A stretch of DNA of 64,000 nucleotides. Origin: Planctomycetaceae bacterium (GTDB lineage Bacteria > Planctomycetota > Planctomycetia > Pirellulales > UBA7805). Below are positions 16,493-25,322 of the stretch, in pieces (positions within the stretch are counted from its first letter, which is position 1; every line of letters starts with the position of its first letter). The notes beneath the pieces are model-generated. The model had not been told where the DNA came from, made no database searches, and worked only from the letters and a program-made list of their open reading frames with translations. The stretch is taken from positions 62,001 through 126,000 of the forward strand of contig CACOUL010000001.1 in assembly GCA_902630355.1 (NCBI GenBank), written 5' to 3'. The position numbers and the translations under genes are program-made.

Positions 16493-17857
16493 TTACCGTT
16501 TATCGCGCACTTTATAGAGGTGGGTGTCGGTCCGGATCAGCAGCGCATCGCCCGCAACCGCAGGCGACGCAAGGATCCGGCCGTCGAGTTGATTCTCAGC
16601 GACCGACTCAAACGAATCTCCGGCCCGAAAAACAGTACTCCTGCCATCGTCGCCGAAAAAATAAAGACGCCCGCCCGCAGCGATTGGTGATGCGGAGTAA
16701 CCTCCCCCGAGCCGCTTACGCCACCGAGGGGTTCCTGAAATTGAGTCTAAGCACGTCAACACACCACCGCGATCAGAGATAAAATAGAGGTCGCCCTCCA
16801 CCAGCAGTGGCGAAGATTTCTGCGGAACCTGCTTCGTGTACTGCCACTCCACCGATGGTGGCGCATCAAACCTGATGGGGCCGAAGGCAAGCAAGTGCGA
16901 CGATACATATCCGGTGCAAACGTAGACTCGGTCACCCTGAATCACAGGTCGCGGGACAATCGAGAATCCGAGTACCCCGAACGGCACTTTCCACAATTCC
17001 CGTCCTGTCCGTGGATCGTATGCGTAAAGCCAATTTGCTGCCGGCGAGATGAGGATGTCACGACCCGCATCCGACATGAGCACCGGCGTACCATATGCTT
17101 TTTTTAGTTGTGGATTGGAATGCATCGCGCCGGTACGCTTCGTTTTCCAGGCAAATTTCCCGGTTGCCGTATCGATCGCTGCAACATATTGGCGATCGCT
17201 TCCATCGCAATGAAAAATCAGCAGATCCTTCCATAGCAAGGGACTGCTTGCCGGTCCATTTTCGTGCATCACCTGATGCTCGGTATTTTCCCATAATTTC
17301 TCGCCCGTTTCGGTGTCTACACAAACGGTCCCAAACGTGCCGAAATGACAGTAAAGCTTGCCGTCGTCCACAATCGGGGTCGGAGTTGCATAACTATTCT
17401 CAACGTGAACCCACTGTGGTTTATCGACATGGAGCAATTGGATCTCTTTGATCATCTCGCCCGTGTGAAGATCGAGACAGATCGCCTTCATCGTTGCGTA
17501 ATCAGATACCGTGATCGGTTCGCTCCCAGTATTGTCCACGGTCCGCCGGATCACCTCTTCCGGGCTACTCTCTTGATGAAAGGCCGTGGTCAGCCAGACG
17601 CGATCGCCGTCGATGACCGGCGCTGAATAACCGGTACCTGGGATCTTCGTCTTCCAATCGATGTTCTCCACCTCCGACCATCGACTTGGCAGGGCGTCAC
17701 TCGCCGCATGGCCTTGTCCACCCGGACCGCGAAAGTTTTTCCACGCCGCACCGGCTTGGGTCGCCTGCTCAGGAACTTCTGCCCTGAGCGATGCAGTGGA
17801 ATCAAGAAAAACCACGATTCCCAGCACCAGCAGCGATCTCGTGTATTTGTGATACAT
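16493..17857 (-). CDS. Exported PQQ-like beta-propeller protein
   Basis: 454 residues with a signal peptide (hydrophobic residues 9-24). Repeated blade motifs of the PQQ/quinoprotein type are present: GDRVWLTTA, DGKLYCHFGTFGTVCVDTETGEKLWE, VAAIDTATGKFAWKT, WLYAYDPRTGRELWK, VLTCLDSISGTPRW, with the D-x-x-T/S-G-x-x-x-W pattern in most. It begins NFRGPGGQG, typical of planctomycete PQQ-binding-like repeat proteins. It could be a quinoprotein dehydrogenase without catalytic insert or a scaffold like BamB; the acidic and calcium ligands of true PQQ enzymes are not obvious. Transcribed divergently from the DUF1080 fusion gene. Confidence 0.82.
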   Translation of the reverse strand: MYHKYTRSLLVLGIVVFLDSTASLRAEVPEQATQAGAAWKNFRGPGGQGHAASDALPSRWSEVENIDWKTKIPGTGYSAPVIDGDRVWLTTAFHQESSPEEVIRRTVDNTGSEPITVSDYATMKAICLDLHTGEMIKEIQLLHVDKPQWVHVENSYATPTPIVDDGKLYCHFGTFGTVCVDTETGEKLWENTEHQVMHENGPASSPLLWKDLLIFHCDGSDRQYVAAIDTATGKFAWKTKRTGAMHSNPQLKKAYGTPVLMSDAGRDILISPAANWLYAYDPRTGRELWKVPFGVLGFSIVPRPVIQGDRVYVCTGYVSSHLLAFGPIRFDAPPSVEWQYTKQVPQKSSPLLVEGDLYFISDRGGVLTCLDSISGTPRWRKRLGGGYSASPIAAGGRLYFFGDDGRSTVFRAGDSFESVAENQLDGRILASPAVAGDALLIRTDTHLYKVRDKR

Positions 17858-17953
17858 TGTTACTTAGCAATCCAACTTCTTGCCTCACGCGGTAACCGCA
17901 GGCAGGCACATCCTCGATATCATCCACGACGTTTGAGATACAGAGATTACTTT

Positions 17954-19909
17954 ATGCCAATCCTTTCCGCGCGACTAGCCTTTTTGTCCACCCTTCTGAT
18001 TCACTGTCTATCCCTTACGCTCGCGGCCGACGATCTCACCGAATCGTCCTCCCCAACGCGTCCTCCGTGGGATCGTGGCTGGGAACGACTTTTCGACGGA
18101 AAAACAACGGACGGCTGGAAATGTTATGGCTCAGATCGGCCGATCACGGGGTGGCGCATCATCGACGGTGCGCTGGTGCGGGACAGCGACGGTGCGGGCG
18201 ATATTATTACGGAAGACCAATTCGACCATTTCGAACTCGAGTTCGAATACCGGATTTCGCCCGGCGGCAACAGCGGCGTGATGTTCCACGTGGACGAGGC
18301 CCTCCCGTACTCCTGGATGAGCGGGCCCGAAATCCAAATCCTCGACAATGAAAAAGGGGCCGATCCCCAGCATGCCGGATGGCTCTATGGGCTGTATCAA
18401 CCGGTGAAAGCAAAGCGAATTGCCCGAGCTGAATCTCTAGCGGGTATCGCGGCACCCGAAATTATCGACGCCACCCGTCCGGCCGGGGAGTGGAACCACG
18501 TTTATCTCCGCGTCACGCCACATCAGGGCGAAGTGCTTCTCAACGGGGTTCGCTACTATCGCTTTCAGAAAGGCTCACCCGATTGGAAGCAGCGGGTCGC
18601 AAAGAGCAAATTTGCGGCCTATCCCGCCTTCGGAACCGCGCCGACCGGACACCTCTGCCTGCAGGACCATGGAAATCCCGTCGGCTACCGAAATATCCGC
18701 ATCCGTCGGTTGGATGCGGATGGATCGCTCAAGCAAGGCGACACTGCGCCACTACCGATCGACGGCGTTACGGCGTTCGCGGGGCTCTCACTCCCGCCAA
18801 ACCATCCCGCACTGGCGGAGGGAAAAGCCCCCAACATCCGCCCCGTCGCCCTGCACGATCTCGGCAAGGGAGACTTTATCACGGCACTTCAACGCGGTGA
18901 AATCTATCGTATCGCTCCCCGCGGAGACCGGTTTAAAATGATCGAAATTGCAAACCTTACGGATCGTGTTGCCGATTTTAGAAAGGGGAATGAAGAGGGC
19001 CTGCTCGGCCTTGCGCTCCACCCGCGTTTCGCCGAGAACCGACAGGCACTCATTTACTACACTGCAAAAACCCCACCACGCCGTTCAGTTGTCTCGAGAC
19101 TCACACTACCGAAACAATCGATCGCTGATACCACGCCGGTTGAGGACGTTTTACTCGAGATCCCACAACCGTTTGCCAATCACAACGGTGGATCGATCGC
19201 CTTTGGTCCCGACGGTTATCTCTATATCGGGCTCGGGGATGGCGGCGGACAAAACGACCCACTTGCCAACGGACAAGATCGCTCCTCGCTACTTGGAAGC
19301 ATTTTGCGGATCGATGTTGATTCCTCGTTGCCGGGGATGAAATACGCCATCCCCGAGGATAATCCACTCCTTGGCGACGAGGGCTTCCGCGGAGAAATCT
19401 ATGCGTATGGTTTTCGCAATATCTGGCAACTTTCGTTCGATACCGGGACCGGCGACCTCTGGGCAGCGGACGTCGGGCAAGACCGCTACGAAGAAATCGA
19501 TCGCATTATTGCCGGCGGCAACTATGGATGGAGTCTCCGCGAAGGCACGCTTCCATACCAGAATCCGCTACACCGGCAGACCGCGGACGCTGGTGCCTTA
19601 ATCGAGCCGGTATGGCAGTACGACCGCCACGATGGCCGTTCCATTACCGGCGGCTTTGTGTATCGCGGCGCCGATTTGCCACTGATACGCGGACACTACC
19701 TCTTTGCCGATTACGTATCGGGCAACATGTGGGCGCTTGAGCTTACAGACGATCAACAACGGGGCGTCAGCGCCAAACCGCTCAAAGGCAACGGCCTTCC
19801 TGTGATCGCATTCGCACGGGACCACCGTGGCAGCGCTTATTTCCTTACCGAAGGCGCACCGGAACGGGCTTTTTATCGCTTGATGCAGTCCCCACCTGTC
19901 GACGACTGA
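17954..19909 (+). CDS. DUF1080 (3-keto-glycoside hydrolase-like) fused to glucose/sorbosone dehydrogenase propeller
   Basis: 651 residues from the ATG at 17954, the start that exposes a proper signal peptide. Residues about 45-250 are DUF1080: RLFDGKTTDGWKCYG, FELEFEYRISPGGNSGVMFHVD, WNHVYLRV, GHLCLQDHGNPVGYRNIRIR. Residues about 265-650 are the GSDH/sorbosone dehydrogenase six-bladed propeller: GLLGLALHPRF, NHNGGSIAFGPDGYLYIGLGDGG, YAYGFRNIWQLSFD, WAADVGQDRYEEID, GNYGWSLREG. DUF1080 proteins have been linked to hydrolysis of 3-keto-disaccharides; GSDH members oxidise sugars with PQQ. The fusion suggests extracytoplasmic oxidation and cleavage of a glycoside, which is inference. It ends one base before the convergent PEP-CTERM gene. 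Confidence 0.88.
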   Translation: MPILSARLAFLSTLLIHCLSLTLAADDLTESSSPTRPPWDRGWERLFDGKTTDGWKCYGSDRPITGWRIIDGALVRDSDGAGDIITEDQFDHFELEFEYRISPGGNSGVMFHVDEALPYSWMSGPEIQILDNEKGADPQHAGWLYGLYQPVKAKRIARAESLAGIAAPEIIDATRPAGEWNHVYLRVTPHQGEVLLNGVRYYRFQKGSPDWKQRVAKSKFAAYPAFGTAPTGHLCLQDHGNPVGYRNIRIRRLDADGSLKQGDTAPLPIDGVTAFAGLSLPPNHPALAEGKAPNIRPVALHDLGKGDFITALQRGEIYRIAPRGDRFKMIEIANLTDRVADFRKGNEEGLLGLALHPRFAENRQALIYYTAKTPPRRSVVSRLTLPKQSIADTTPVEDVLLEIPQPFANHNGGSIAFGPDGYLYIGLGDGGGQNDPLANGQDRSSLLGSILRIDVDSSLPGMKYAIPEDNPLLGDEGFRGEIYAYGFRNIWQLSFDTGTGDLWAADVGQDRYEEIDRIIAGGNYGWSLREGTLPYQNPLHRQTADAGALIEPVWQYDRHDGRSITGGFVYRGADLPLIRGHYLFADYVSGNMWALELTDDQQRGVSAKPLKGNGLPVIAFARDHRGSAYFLTEGAPERAFYRLMQSPPVDD

Positions 19910-19910
19910 T

Positions 19911-20795
19911 TCAGACGGCCGACCGGCGACGACGTACCGCAGCGACTCCACCAAGGGCAATCAGTACCAACGTCAGCGTCGCGGGCTCCGGCACTCCCGA
20001 GCCTCCTCCGCCATATGGATTACCATAGCTCGTCTGGTAACCGTAAGGACAATGGTATGGCGGATCGACGCCGTAAGGGACGATTGCCTGATACTCAAAA
20101 GCCACCTCATAAAACCGATCGCCAATCAGCGGTACCGAAACTGCCGGATGCGGACCATAAAAATCCGAGTAAACCCGGGCGCCCGATCCAGGGTGGATCT
20201 CCGTGACAAACACATTCTTTTTTGTTTCAAAGGCGTTCAGTGCGAGCTTATCGAAGAGCAGATAACCGACCCGCGCTCCGCTCGTTCCACCGCCATGGCT
20301 GGCATCGATATAGAACTTTGACAGCGTTTTGACTTCAACTTTCGCATCTGACGGATCCCCTGCTGAGTTGTGGGCATCCATCGCACTCATCGTACCCGAG
20401 ATATCGAGAGTAAATTGATCGTCCGGTAAGGTCGAACCTAAAACGGGCGAGCCGAAATCGAGATTAAACCGAGTGGCCCCGGTGATATAATCCTTGGCAT
20501 AGGTACTCCCGCCCCCGGGAGTCAGCATCAGCGGCGCTGCCACACTGTCGTAATGATTCGAAAGATAGGAATTGGCAATCACATGGGGGCCGGTCGCCGT
20601 CGAGGTATCGGTGGTACCGGACCCATGAGTATCCTCGTAAATCAGCCACATCTCGGTGTCGAGCGTAGCAAAATTGGGCGCAAAGTCGTGTAAGACTGAA
20701 TCTCCATGCGCCGCTGCGTCGGTGAACAGGATAAGCGCCATGCATACGCAGAATAGGCGAGCGACCGCCGGGCAGATCGTACTATTTCGTCTCAT
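19911..20795 (-). CDS. PEP-CTERM sorting-signal protein
   Basis: 294 residues with an N-terminal signal (hydrophobic residues 12-27) and a classic C-terminal tripartite sorting signal: VPEPATLTLVLIALGGVAAV then a basic RRRRSAV. In the known system exosortase cuts or processes this tail and the protein reaches the cell surface or matrix. The middle (residues 35-265) is Gly/Ser/Asp-rich and beta-like with no motif I recognise, and a GYQTSYGNPYGGGGSG linker precedes the signal. No exosortase gene is in the window. Transcribed divergently from the kinase gene with about 350 bases between. Confidence 0.85.
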   Translation of the reverse strand: MRRNSTICPAVARLFCVCMALILFTDAAAHGDSVLHDFAPNFATLDTEMWLIYEDTHGSGTTDTSTATGPHVIANSYLSNHYDSVAAPLMLTPGGGSTYAKDYITGATRFNLDFGSPVLGSTLPDDQFTLDISGTMSAMDAHNSAGDPSDAKVEVKTLSKFYIDASHGGGTSGARVGYLLFDKLALNAFETKKNVFVTEIHPGSGARVYSDFYGPHPAVSVPLIGDRFYEVAFEYQAIVPYGVDPPYHCPYGYQTSYGNPYGGGGSGVPEPATLTLVLIALGGVAAVRRRRSAV

Positions 20796-21146
20796 TAGTC
20801 TTCACCCCTCATGTATTAAATCTGAACGACCGTTCTGTCGTTGGGGCACGTGAATACACTTCCGCGCCCGGCCATGAGGCCATCGACCAACAACTCACTC
20901 AACCGTTCACATTCTCTTGGCCGCCCGATAGTCTAAATGAGTTCTCGGGACTGTCAATGAGTTTGAAATTGTTTCGTCGGGACGTCGTACGCGACCAAAA
21001 ACGCCCAATCCGCCGTAACCGCAGTATATGGCGACTCTTATAGCAATCGCATAAACTTATCCACAGATGCAGTAAGGTTCACGCGTCCCCTTTCCAATCG
21101 CTAAAACCAATTGGTGCGAGTCGCCTTTGCAAGTTGAGTTGATCCG
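20796..21146. other. Divergent intergenic region between PEP-CTERM protein and kinase
   Basis: About 350 bases without a supported gene. It should hold both promoters. A short imperfect inverted repeat (ACGAC CGTTCT GTCGT, near 20825-20840) is visible on the PEP-CTERM side. No convincing -35/-10 pair, tRNA or terminator was found. The stretch just before 21147 carries no strong Shine-Dalgarno site. Confidence 0.4.
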
Positions 21147-22130
21147 ATGTCCGATAAACCACACCCCTATCCGGGAATTTATCTCTCCACGACCGATACA
21201 GCCCTCCCGGAATGGTTTTCGAACAACTTTGAGAAATACGTCAACCTTCAACCGATGCCTCAAGGGGGCAGGGGGATTCTGTATTCGTGTGACGATCTCA
21301 ACTTGGGTCGTAAGGTCGCCCTCAAGACTCTCGCGCCCGATAAGAAAGATTCGCCCGTCGACCGTAAACGCCTGTTGCGTGAGGCGAGGGTTACCGCCCA
21401 GTTGGCCCATCCCAACACGATACCGGTCTACGAGATCGGCATCACGGATCAAGATGCCATCTACTTTACGATGAAAAAGGTCGAGGGAGAGTCACTCTAC
21501 GAAATTTTGGTCCGAATTGCGCGGGGCGATGCACCGACGCTCGAGCGACACCCGCTCGAGCAGCGCATCGGGATTCTGCTCAAGGCCCTCAGTGCCCTTC
21601 GCTACGCGCACACCCACGGTGTGGTCCACCGCGATGTGAAGCCCGAAAATATCCTTGTTGGAATCTTTGATGAGGTGTATCTCATGGACTGGGGAGTGGC
21701 CAAGGTGTGGGGTATGCCACGCGACGAGGCAATCGAAGCCTCGTTCGATCTACCTGAGAGCGATCGCATCACGCTCGCCGGAAAGCGCCCGGGTACCCCA
21801 CTTTACATGGCCCCCGAGCAAATCCGCGGTACCCCGCCGGTCGATGAGCGGTCGGACATCTTCTCATTTGGAGTCATGCTCTATGAATGCCTCGTGCAGC
21901 GCGAACCGTTTCGAGGAAAAAGCATCGATGAGACGTTTAAAAATATCCTCCACCATACCCCACCGCCACCGAGCACGATTCGCAGCGAACTGAAAAACAC
22001 ACCGATCTTCGACGAGATCTGCGGTCGAGCGTTGAGTAAAAACTCGGCTGATCGCTATCAATCGGCGGGCGAACTGATGGCGGTTCTCCAGCGCGGCCGC
22101 AACCAGCTACTCAAGCGAGATGCCGACTGA
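21147..22130 (+). CDS. Soluble Hanks-type Ser/Thr protein kinase
   Basis: 327 residues, a bare kinase domain with no membrane segment or extra sensor. The Gly-rich loop is degenerate (PQGGRGILY), the ATP-lysine is in VALK (Lys60), the catalytic loop is HRDVKPENIL (Asp163), the metal loop is DWG (181-183) rather than DFG, and the activation segment ends APEQ. DWG is a known variant in planctomycete kinases. It should phosphorylate Ser/Thr of cytoplasmic proteins. The next gene, in the same direction after 280 bases, is glutamine synthetase; a link in nitrogen control is possible but unproven. Confidence 0.9.
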   Translation: MSDKPHPYPGIYLSTTDTALPEWFSNNFEKYVNLQPMPQGGRGILYSCDDLNLGRKVALKTLAPDKKDSPVDRKRLLREARVTAQLAHPNTIPVYEIGITDQDAIYFTMKKVEGESLYEILVRIARGDAPTLERHPLEQRIGILLKALSALRYAHTHGVVHRDVKPENILVGIFDEVYLMDWGVAKVWGMPRDEAIEASFDLPESDRITLAGKRPGTPLYMAPEQIRGTPPVDERSDIFSFGVMLYECLVQREPFRGKSIDETFKNILHHTPPPPSTIRSELKNTPIFDEICGRALSKNSADRYQSAGELMAVLQRGRNQLLKRDAD

Positions 22131-22332
22131 CTAGCACACGCGATGTTCACGAATGCGTTGTATCGCCGCATTTCGTGCCTAAATTTTGCCCAAAACCCCA
22201 GCGCTGCGGTGCCACCAATTGCAAACTTCCCCGCATAATCTAAGATAAATGGAAGTCCAACTCGGTTGGCATTCAAGTTGCTGCCACTACCGGTTGAGAT
22301 GACGCCGTTGGATCATCGCACGGTCGGAATTA

Positions 22333-22343
22333 GGCGGACCGCC
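22333..22343. repeat. 11-base palindrome upstream of glnA
   Basis: GGCGG A CCGCC, flanked by GTCGG on the left and CGAC on the right, so a longer imperfect hairpin is possible. It lies 68 bases before the glnA start and could be an operator or a leader stem. The function is only inferred. Confidence 0.3.
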
Positions 22344-22410
22344 CGACGCTCTGCATCCTCGCAAAGCATCAATATTTCTAAACCCTTTTATTGTTTACAA
22401 GAGGCCGAAG

Positions 22411-23439
22411 ATGAGTAGTAAAACGAAGCTCGAATACATCTGGCTTGATGGATACAAGCCGACGCAAAGCCTGCGATCAAAGACCCGTGTCGAAAACAAT
22501 TTTGGTGGTTCGCTGGAAGATTGCCCCATGTGGTCCTTTGATGGAAGCAGCACAGAACAGGCAACGGGCGATGATTCCGATTGCCTGCTTAAACCCGTCG
22601 CACTCTTCCCGGATCCATGTCGCAAGAATGCATTCCTGGTCATGACCGAAGTCCTCAACGCTGATGGTACCCCGCACGATTCCAATGGCCGGGCCACGAT
22701 CGACGATGATGATGAAGACTTTTGGTTTGGGTTTGAACAAGAATATTTCCTCTGGTGCACCAAAAACAACAACCCTCCGGGCTTTCCCGCCGGCGGCTTT
22801 CCCGGCCCCCAGGGACCCTACTATTGCTCGGTAGGAGCAGCTAACTGTCACGGACGCCAATGCGTGGAAGAACATCTCGATGCGTGCCTCGAAGCGGGCA
22901 TCAATGTCGAGGGCATCAACGCTGAGGTGGCAGCCGGACAGTGGGAATTCCAAGTTTTTGCCAAAGGCGCTAAACGTGCTGGCGACGAAACGTGGGTGGC
23001 CCGCTACATTCTGGAGCGATGCGGCGAAAAGTACGGCTACGCTATCGACTGGCATCCGAAGCCGCTCGGCAAACTCGATTGGAACGGATCAGGCATGCAC
23101 GCCAATTTTTCCAACGAGATGATGCGATCGTCTGGCGAGGAAGAAGTGTTTACTAAAATCTGCAATGGTTTCGGCGCGGTCGTCGATCGCCACATCAGCG
23201 TTTACGGCGCCGATAACGACCAGCGATTGACCGGTGAACACGAGACCCAATCGATCGACCAATTCAGTTTTGGTGTCTCGGATCGCGGAGCGTCGATTCG
23301 CATTCCCGTCGGCACGATCGACGATGGCTGGAAGGGCCGACTGGAGGACCGACGGCCCGCTTCCAATGCAGATCCCTACAAGGTGGCTGCAGCTATTATC
23401 AAGACGGTCAAAGAGGCTTGCCCTCAGCCCGTCGCCTGA
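22411..23439 (+). CDS. glnA: Glutamine synthetase, type II (eukaryotic-type)
   Basis: 342 residues, fitting the short GSII class (about 350) rather than bacterial GSI (~470) or GSIII (~700). Motifs: YIWLDGY, MWSFDGSSTEQA, FGFEQEYFL with metal-binding Glu, NAEVAAGQWEFQV, NGSGMHANFSNE, TGEHETQSIDQFSFGVSDRGASIRIP, and the C-terminal DRRPASNADPY. The enzyme makes glutamine from glutamate, ammonia and ATP, in the cytoplasm. AGAGG lies about six bases before the ATG, and a strong terminator follows. Unlike GSI, type II lacks the adenylylated Tyr loop, so GlnE-type control is not expected. Confidence 0.93.
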   Translation: MSSKTKLEYIWLDGYKPTQSLRSKTRVENNFGGSLEDCPMWSFDGSSTEQATGDDSDCLLKPVALFPDPCRKNAFLVMTEVLNADGTPHDSNGRATIDDDDEDFWFGFEQEYFLWCTKNNNPPGFPAGGFPGPQGPYYCSVGAANCHGRQCVEEHLDACLEAGINVEGINAEVAAGQWEFQVFAKGAKRAGDETWVARYILERCGEKYGYAIDWHPKPLGKLDWNGSGMHANFSNEMMRSSGEEEVFTKICNGFGAVVDRHISVYGADNDQRLTGEHETQSIDQFSFGVSDRGASIRIPVGTIDDGWKGRLEDRRPASNADPYKVAAAIIKTVKEACPQPVA

Positions 23440-23457
23440 TCGACGTCAATCCTCACG

Positions 23458-23497
23458 AAACCCCCAACGGCGTCGCTGCCGCTGGGGGTTTTCTTTT
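23458..23497 (+). terminator. Rho-independent terminator after glnA
   Basis: A stem of CCCCC A (one A-C mismatch) CGGC pairing with GCCG and T GGGGG around a six-base loop, followed by TTTTCTTTT. It lies 19 bases after the glnA stop and separates it from the PhyH gene. Confidence 0.85.
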
Positions 23498-23599
23498 GAC
23501 CCCTATGTTGCGGCAACGACTATGATAGAAAGGCGGTCAACTGAACGCTCGGGGGCTCAAGTGACGCACCGAGGCGGTGCCGCCCATGTGGAACTCACC

Positions 23600-24475
23600 A
23601 TGCCTGAATTCGATCTCTCCTCAACGCACGAACCGTTAACGGATTTGTTTCGGCACACTTCGGCGTCATCCGCGGCACTCTCCCAGGACCAGATCGACTC
23701 CTTCCAGCACAACGGATATCTGAAGAATATCCCCATCCTCTCGACCGACCAGGTTGAAATTCTTTGCAATGAACTTGATGCACTCAGTGCCGCGGACCAT
23801 CCGGCGCGCGAGCTGTGGTACGAATTTCACAGCAATGAGTCGTCGAGCAATGGTTCGGTCCTGTTCCACGCACTGGGAGCATGGAGGATCAGCCCTGCGT
23901 TTCACGATGCGCTCTGGAATCCGCGGTTTACGATCCCCGCACGACAGTTGCTCGGCGGGTCGGTACGATTCTGGCACGATCAGGTCTTTTGTAAACCGCC
24001 TCGCTGCGGAGGCCCGGTCGCCTGGCATCAAGACTACTCCTATTGGACGCGTACCGGTCCGATGAATCACCTCACCTGCTGGATCGCCCTGGACGACTGC
24101 GACCGGGAAAATGGCTGCCTGCACTACATTCCCGGCAGCCATCGCTGGAGCCTCTTGCCGATGCCGGAGATTGCCGGATCGCTCGACGAAATCCGGCAGA
24201 ACCTAAGTCCCGAACAGCAGCAGCAGTTTGACCATCCGGAAGCAATCGAAATATCAGCCGGCGAGGCGTGCTTTCATCATCCACTCACGCTCCACGGTTC
24301 CGACAAAAATCGCTCCGATCGACCGCGCCGCGCGATGGTGATTAATGTGATCCTCGACGGAACGAAATCGCTTTCCGATGAACCGCTCCTCAAGGGTGTC
24401 GATCCGATTCCCCACGGCGAGCCACTCGGCGGACGCTTCTTTCCGCTCCTCACTGCCGGCGAGACGTCGCCCTAG
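23600..24475 (+). CDS. Phytanoyl-CoA dioxygenase (PhyH) family protein
   Basis: About 291 residues from the ATG at 23600; an ATG at 23522 is also in frame but the extra residues are not conserved-looking and run close to the glnA terminator. Iron ligands are visible as WHQDYSYW (His and Asp) and HHPLTLHGSDKN (distal His), and the 2-oxoglutarate Arg is likely in RPRRAMVINVI. WIALDDCDRENGCLHYIPGSHRW is a family hallmark. These Fe(II)/2-oxoglutarate enzymes hydroxylate diverse small molecules in the cytoplasm. Its substrate is unknown. It overlaps the tail of the convergent creatininase-family gene by four bases. Confidence 0.88.
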   Translation: MPEFDLSSTHEPLTDLFRHTSASSAALSQDQIDSFQHNGYLKNIPILSTDQVEILCNELDALSAADHPARELWYEFHSNESSSNGSVLFHALGAWRISPAFHDALWNPRFTIPARQLLGGSVRFWHDQVFCKPPRCGGPVAWHQDYSYWTRTGPMNHLTCWIALDDCDRENGCLHYIPGSHRWSLLPMPEIAGSLDEIRQNLSPEQQQQFDHPEAIEISAGEACFHHPLTLHGSDKNRSDRPRRAMVINVILDGTKSLSDEPLLKGVDPIPHGEPLGGRFFPLLTAGETSP

Positions 24476-25242
24476 AGATACGGCAGCATACCCTTTTCGG
24501 CGTTGGCGAGACTCACCATCAGCTTGCCAAGCGCTTCTATAATCGCCTCGCAGTAAGCCCGTCCCTTTTCCTCGGTCGCCGTCGAGGGGTCACCGCAGCC
24601 GGTGTCGGGGTGCGTCGCCGACCACGGCCTCGGTGTCCAGACACCGCTTTGGCGAATCCCGTCGATCTGAAATGGATTGGCACTCCCGCTTTGTGCCTGC
24701 TGCATTTCAACCAAATCGGGATAGAGGTGTAGCATCACACTCGTCTCAAACTCATCCGCATGGTCCCCCGGATTCTCAAATACTGCTTCGAATACCTCGG
24801 GACATAGACGGAAAAAATCGACGACGACGATCAGAATATCGAATTCGCCCATTAGATCGCGAACCAGCGGCTGAAAGTGATTTCCCCCATGGCCGTTGAC
24901 GATCACGAGTCGGTCGATTCCTTGCGTCACCAGCGAACGGACAACATCCCGCAGCAGGGCATAGGCAGTACTGGTCGACACACTCACCGCGCACACCTGG
25001 TCGAGTTGCTGTTCGTCGTTACCAAACGGTACGGTCGGCAACACCACCACTTCGGCCCCCTGCGCATCGGCTTGCTCTGCAGCCTTTTCCGCAATCGTGC
25101 CGGCCTCCAGGACATCGGTCCCATAGGGCAGGTGGTGGTTATGCGATTCAGTCGCCCCCCAAGGCAACACCGCAACCTTGGGTGGCCTCTCGAGCAACTG
25201 TTCGTGATTTGCCTCGAGCAAGAGATATCTTCGTGGCGCCAT
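24472..25242 (-). CDS. Creatininase-family amidohydrolase-like protein
   Basis: 256 residues. Metal-binding motifs of the family are present: PWGATESHNHHLPYGTD (Glu, His, Asp), NGHGGN and HADEFETS (His, Glu). The family includes creatinine amidohydrolase, MftE of mycofactocin synthesis, a formamide hydrolase of riboflavin synthesis, and the diketo-inositol hydrolase IolN of Thermotoga. It is the last of nine same-strand genes that include a sugar ABC importer; an 80-base gap precedes it with a possible -10 box, so it may also have its own promoter. Ring opening of an imported keto-cyclitol is a reasonable hypothesis but not shown. Confidence 0.85.
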   Translation of the reverse strand: MAPRRYLLLEANHEQLLERPPKVAVLPWGATESHNHHLPYGTDVLEAGTIAEKAAEQADAQGAEVVVLPTVPFGNDEQQLDQVCAVSVSTSTAYALLRDVVRSLVTQGIDRLVIVNGHGGNHFQPLVRDLMGEFDILIVVVDFFRLCPEVFEAVFENPGDHADEFETSVMLHLYPDLVEMQQAQSGSANPFQIDGIRQSGVWTPRPWSATHPDTGCGDPSTATEEKGRAYCEAIIEALGKLMVSLANAEKGMLPYL

Positions 25243-25264
25243 TGGGACTTAATCCTCATCTAAC

Positions 25265-25270
25265 ATTATA
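25265..25270 (-). promoter_or_regulatory. Possible -10 box (TATAAT) before the creatininase-family gene
   Basis: On the minus strand TATAAT lies 22 bases before the ATG at 25242. No good -35 hexamer is found at 16-18 bases upstream, so it may be weak or activator-dependent. Confidence 0.35.
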
Positions 25271-25322
25271 ACTATCGAGCCTCCGGCACGATCGCAGTGC
25301 CCGACGAGGAAGCCCACCATTT

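Noticed and set aside
23234-23600. Longer start for the PhyH gene inside glnA
   Set aside because: It would read through the glnA 3' end and its terminator; no ribosome site.
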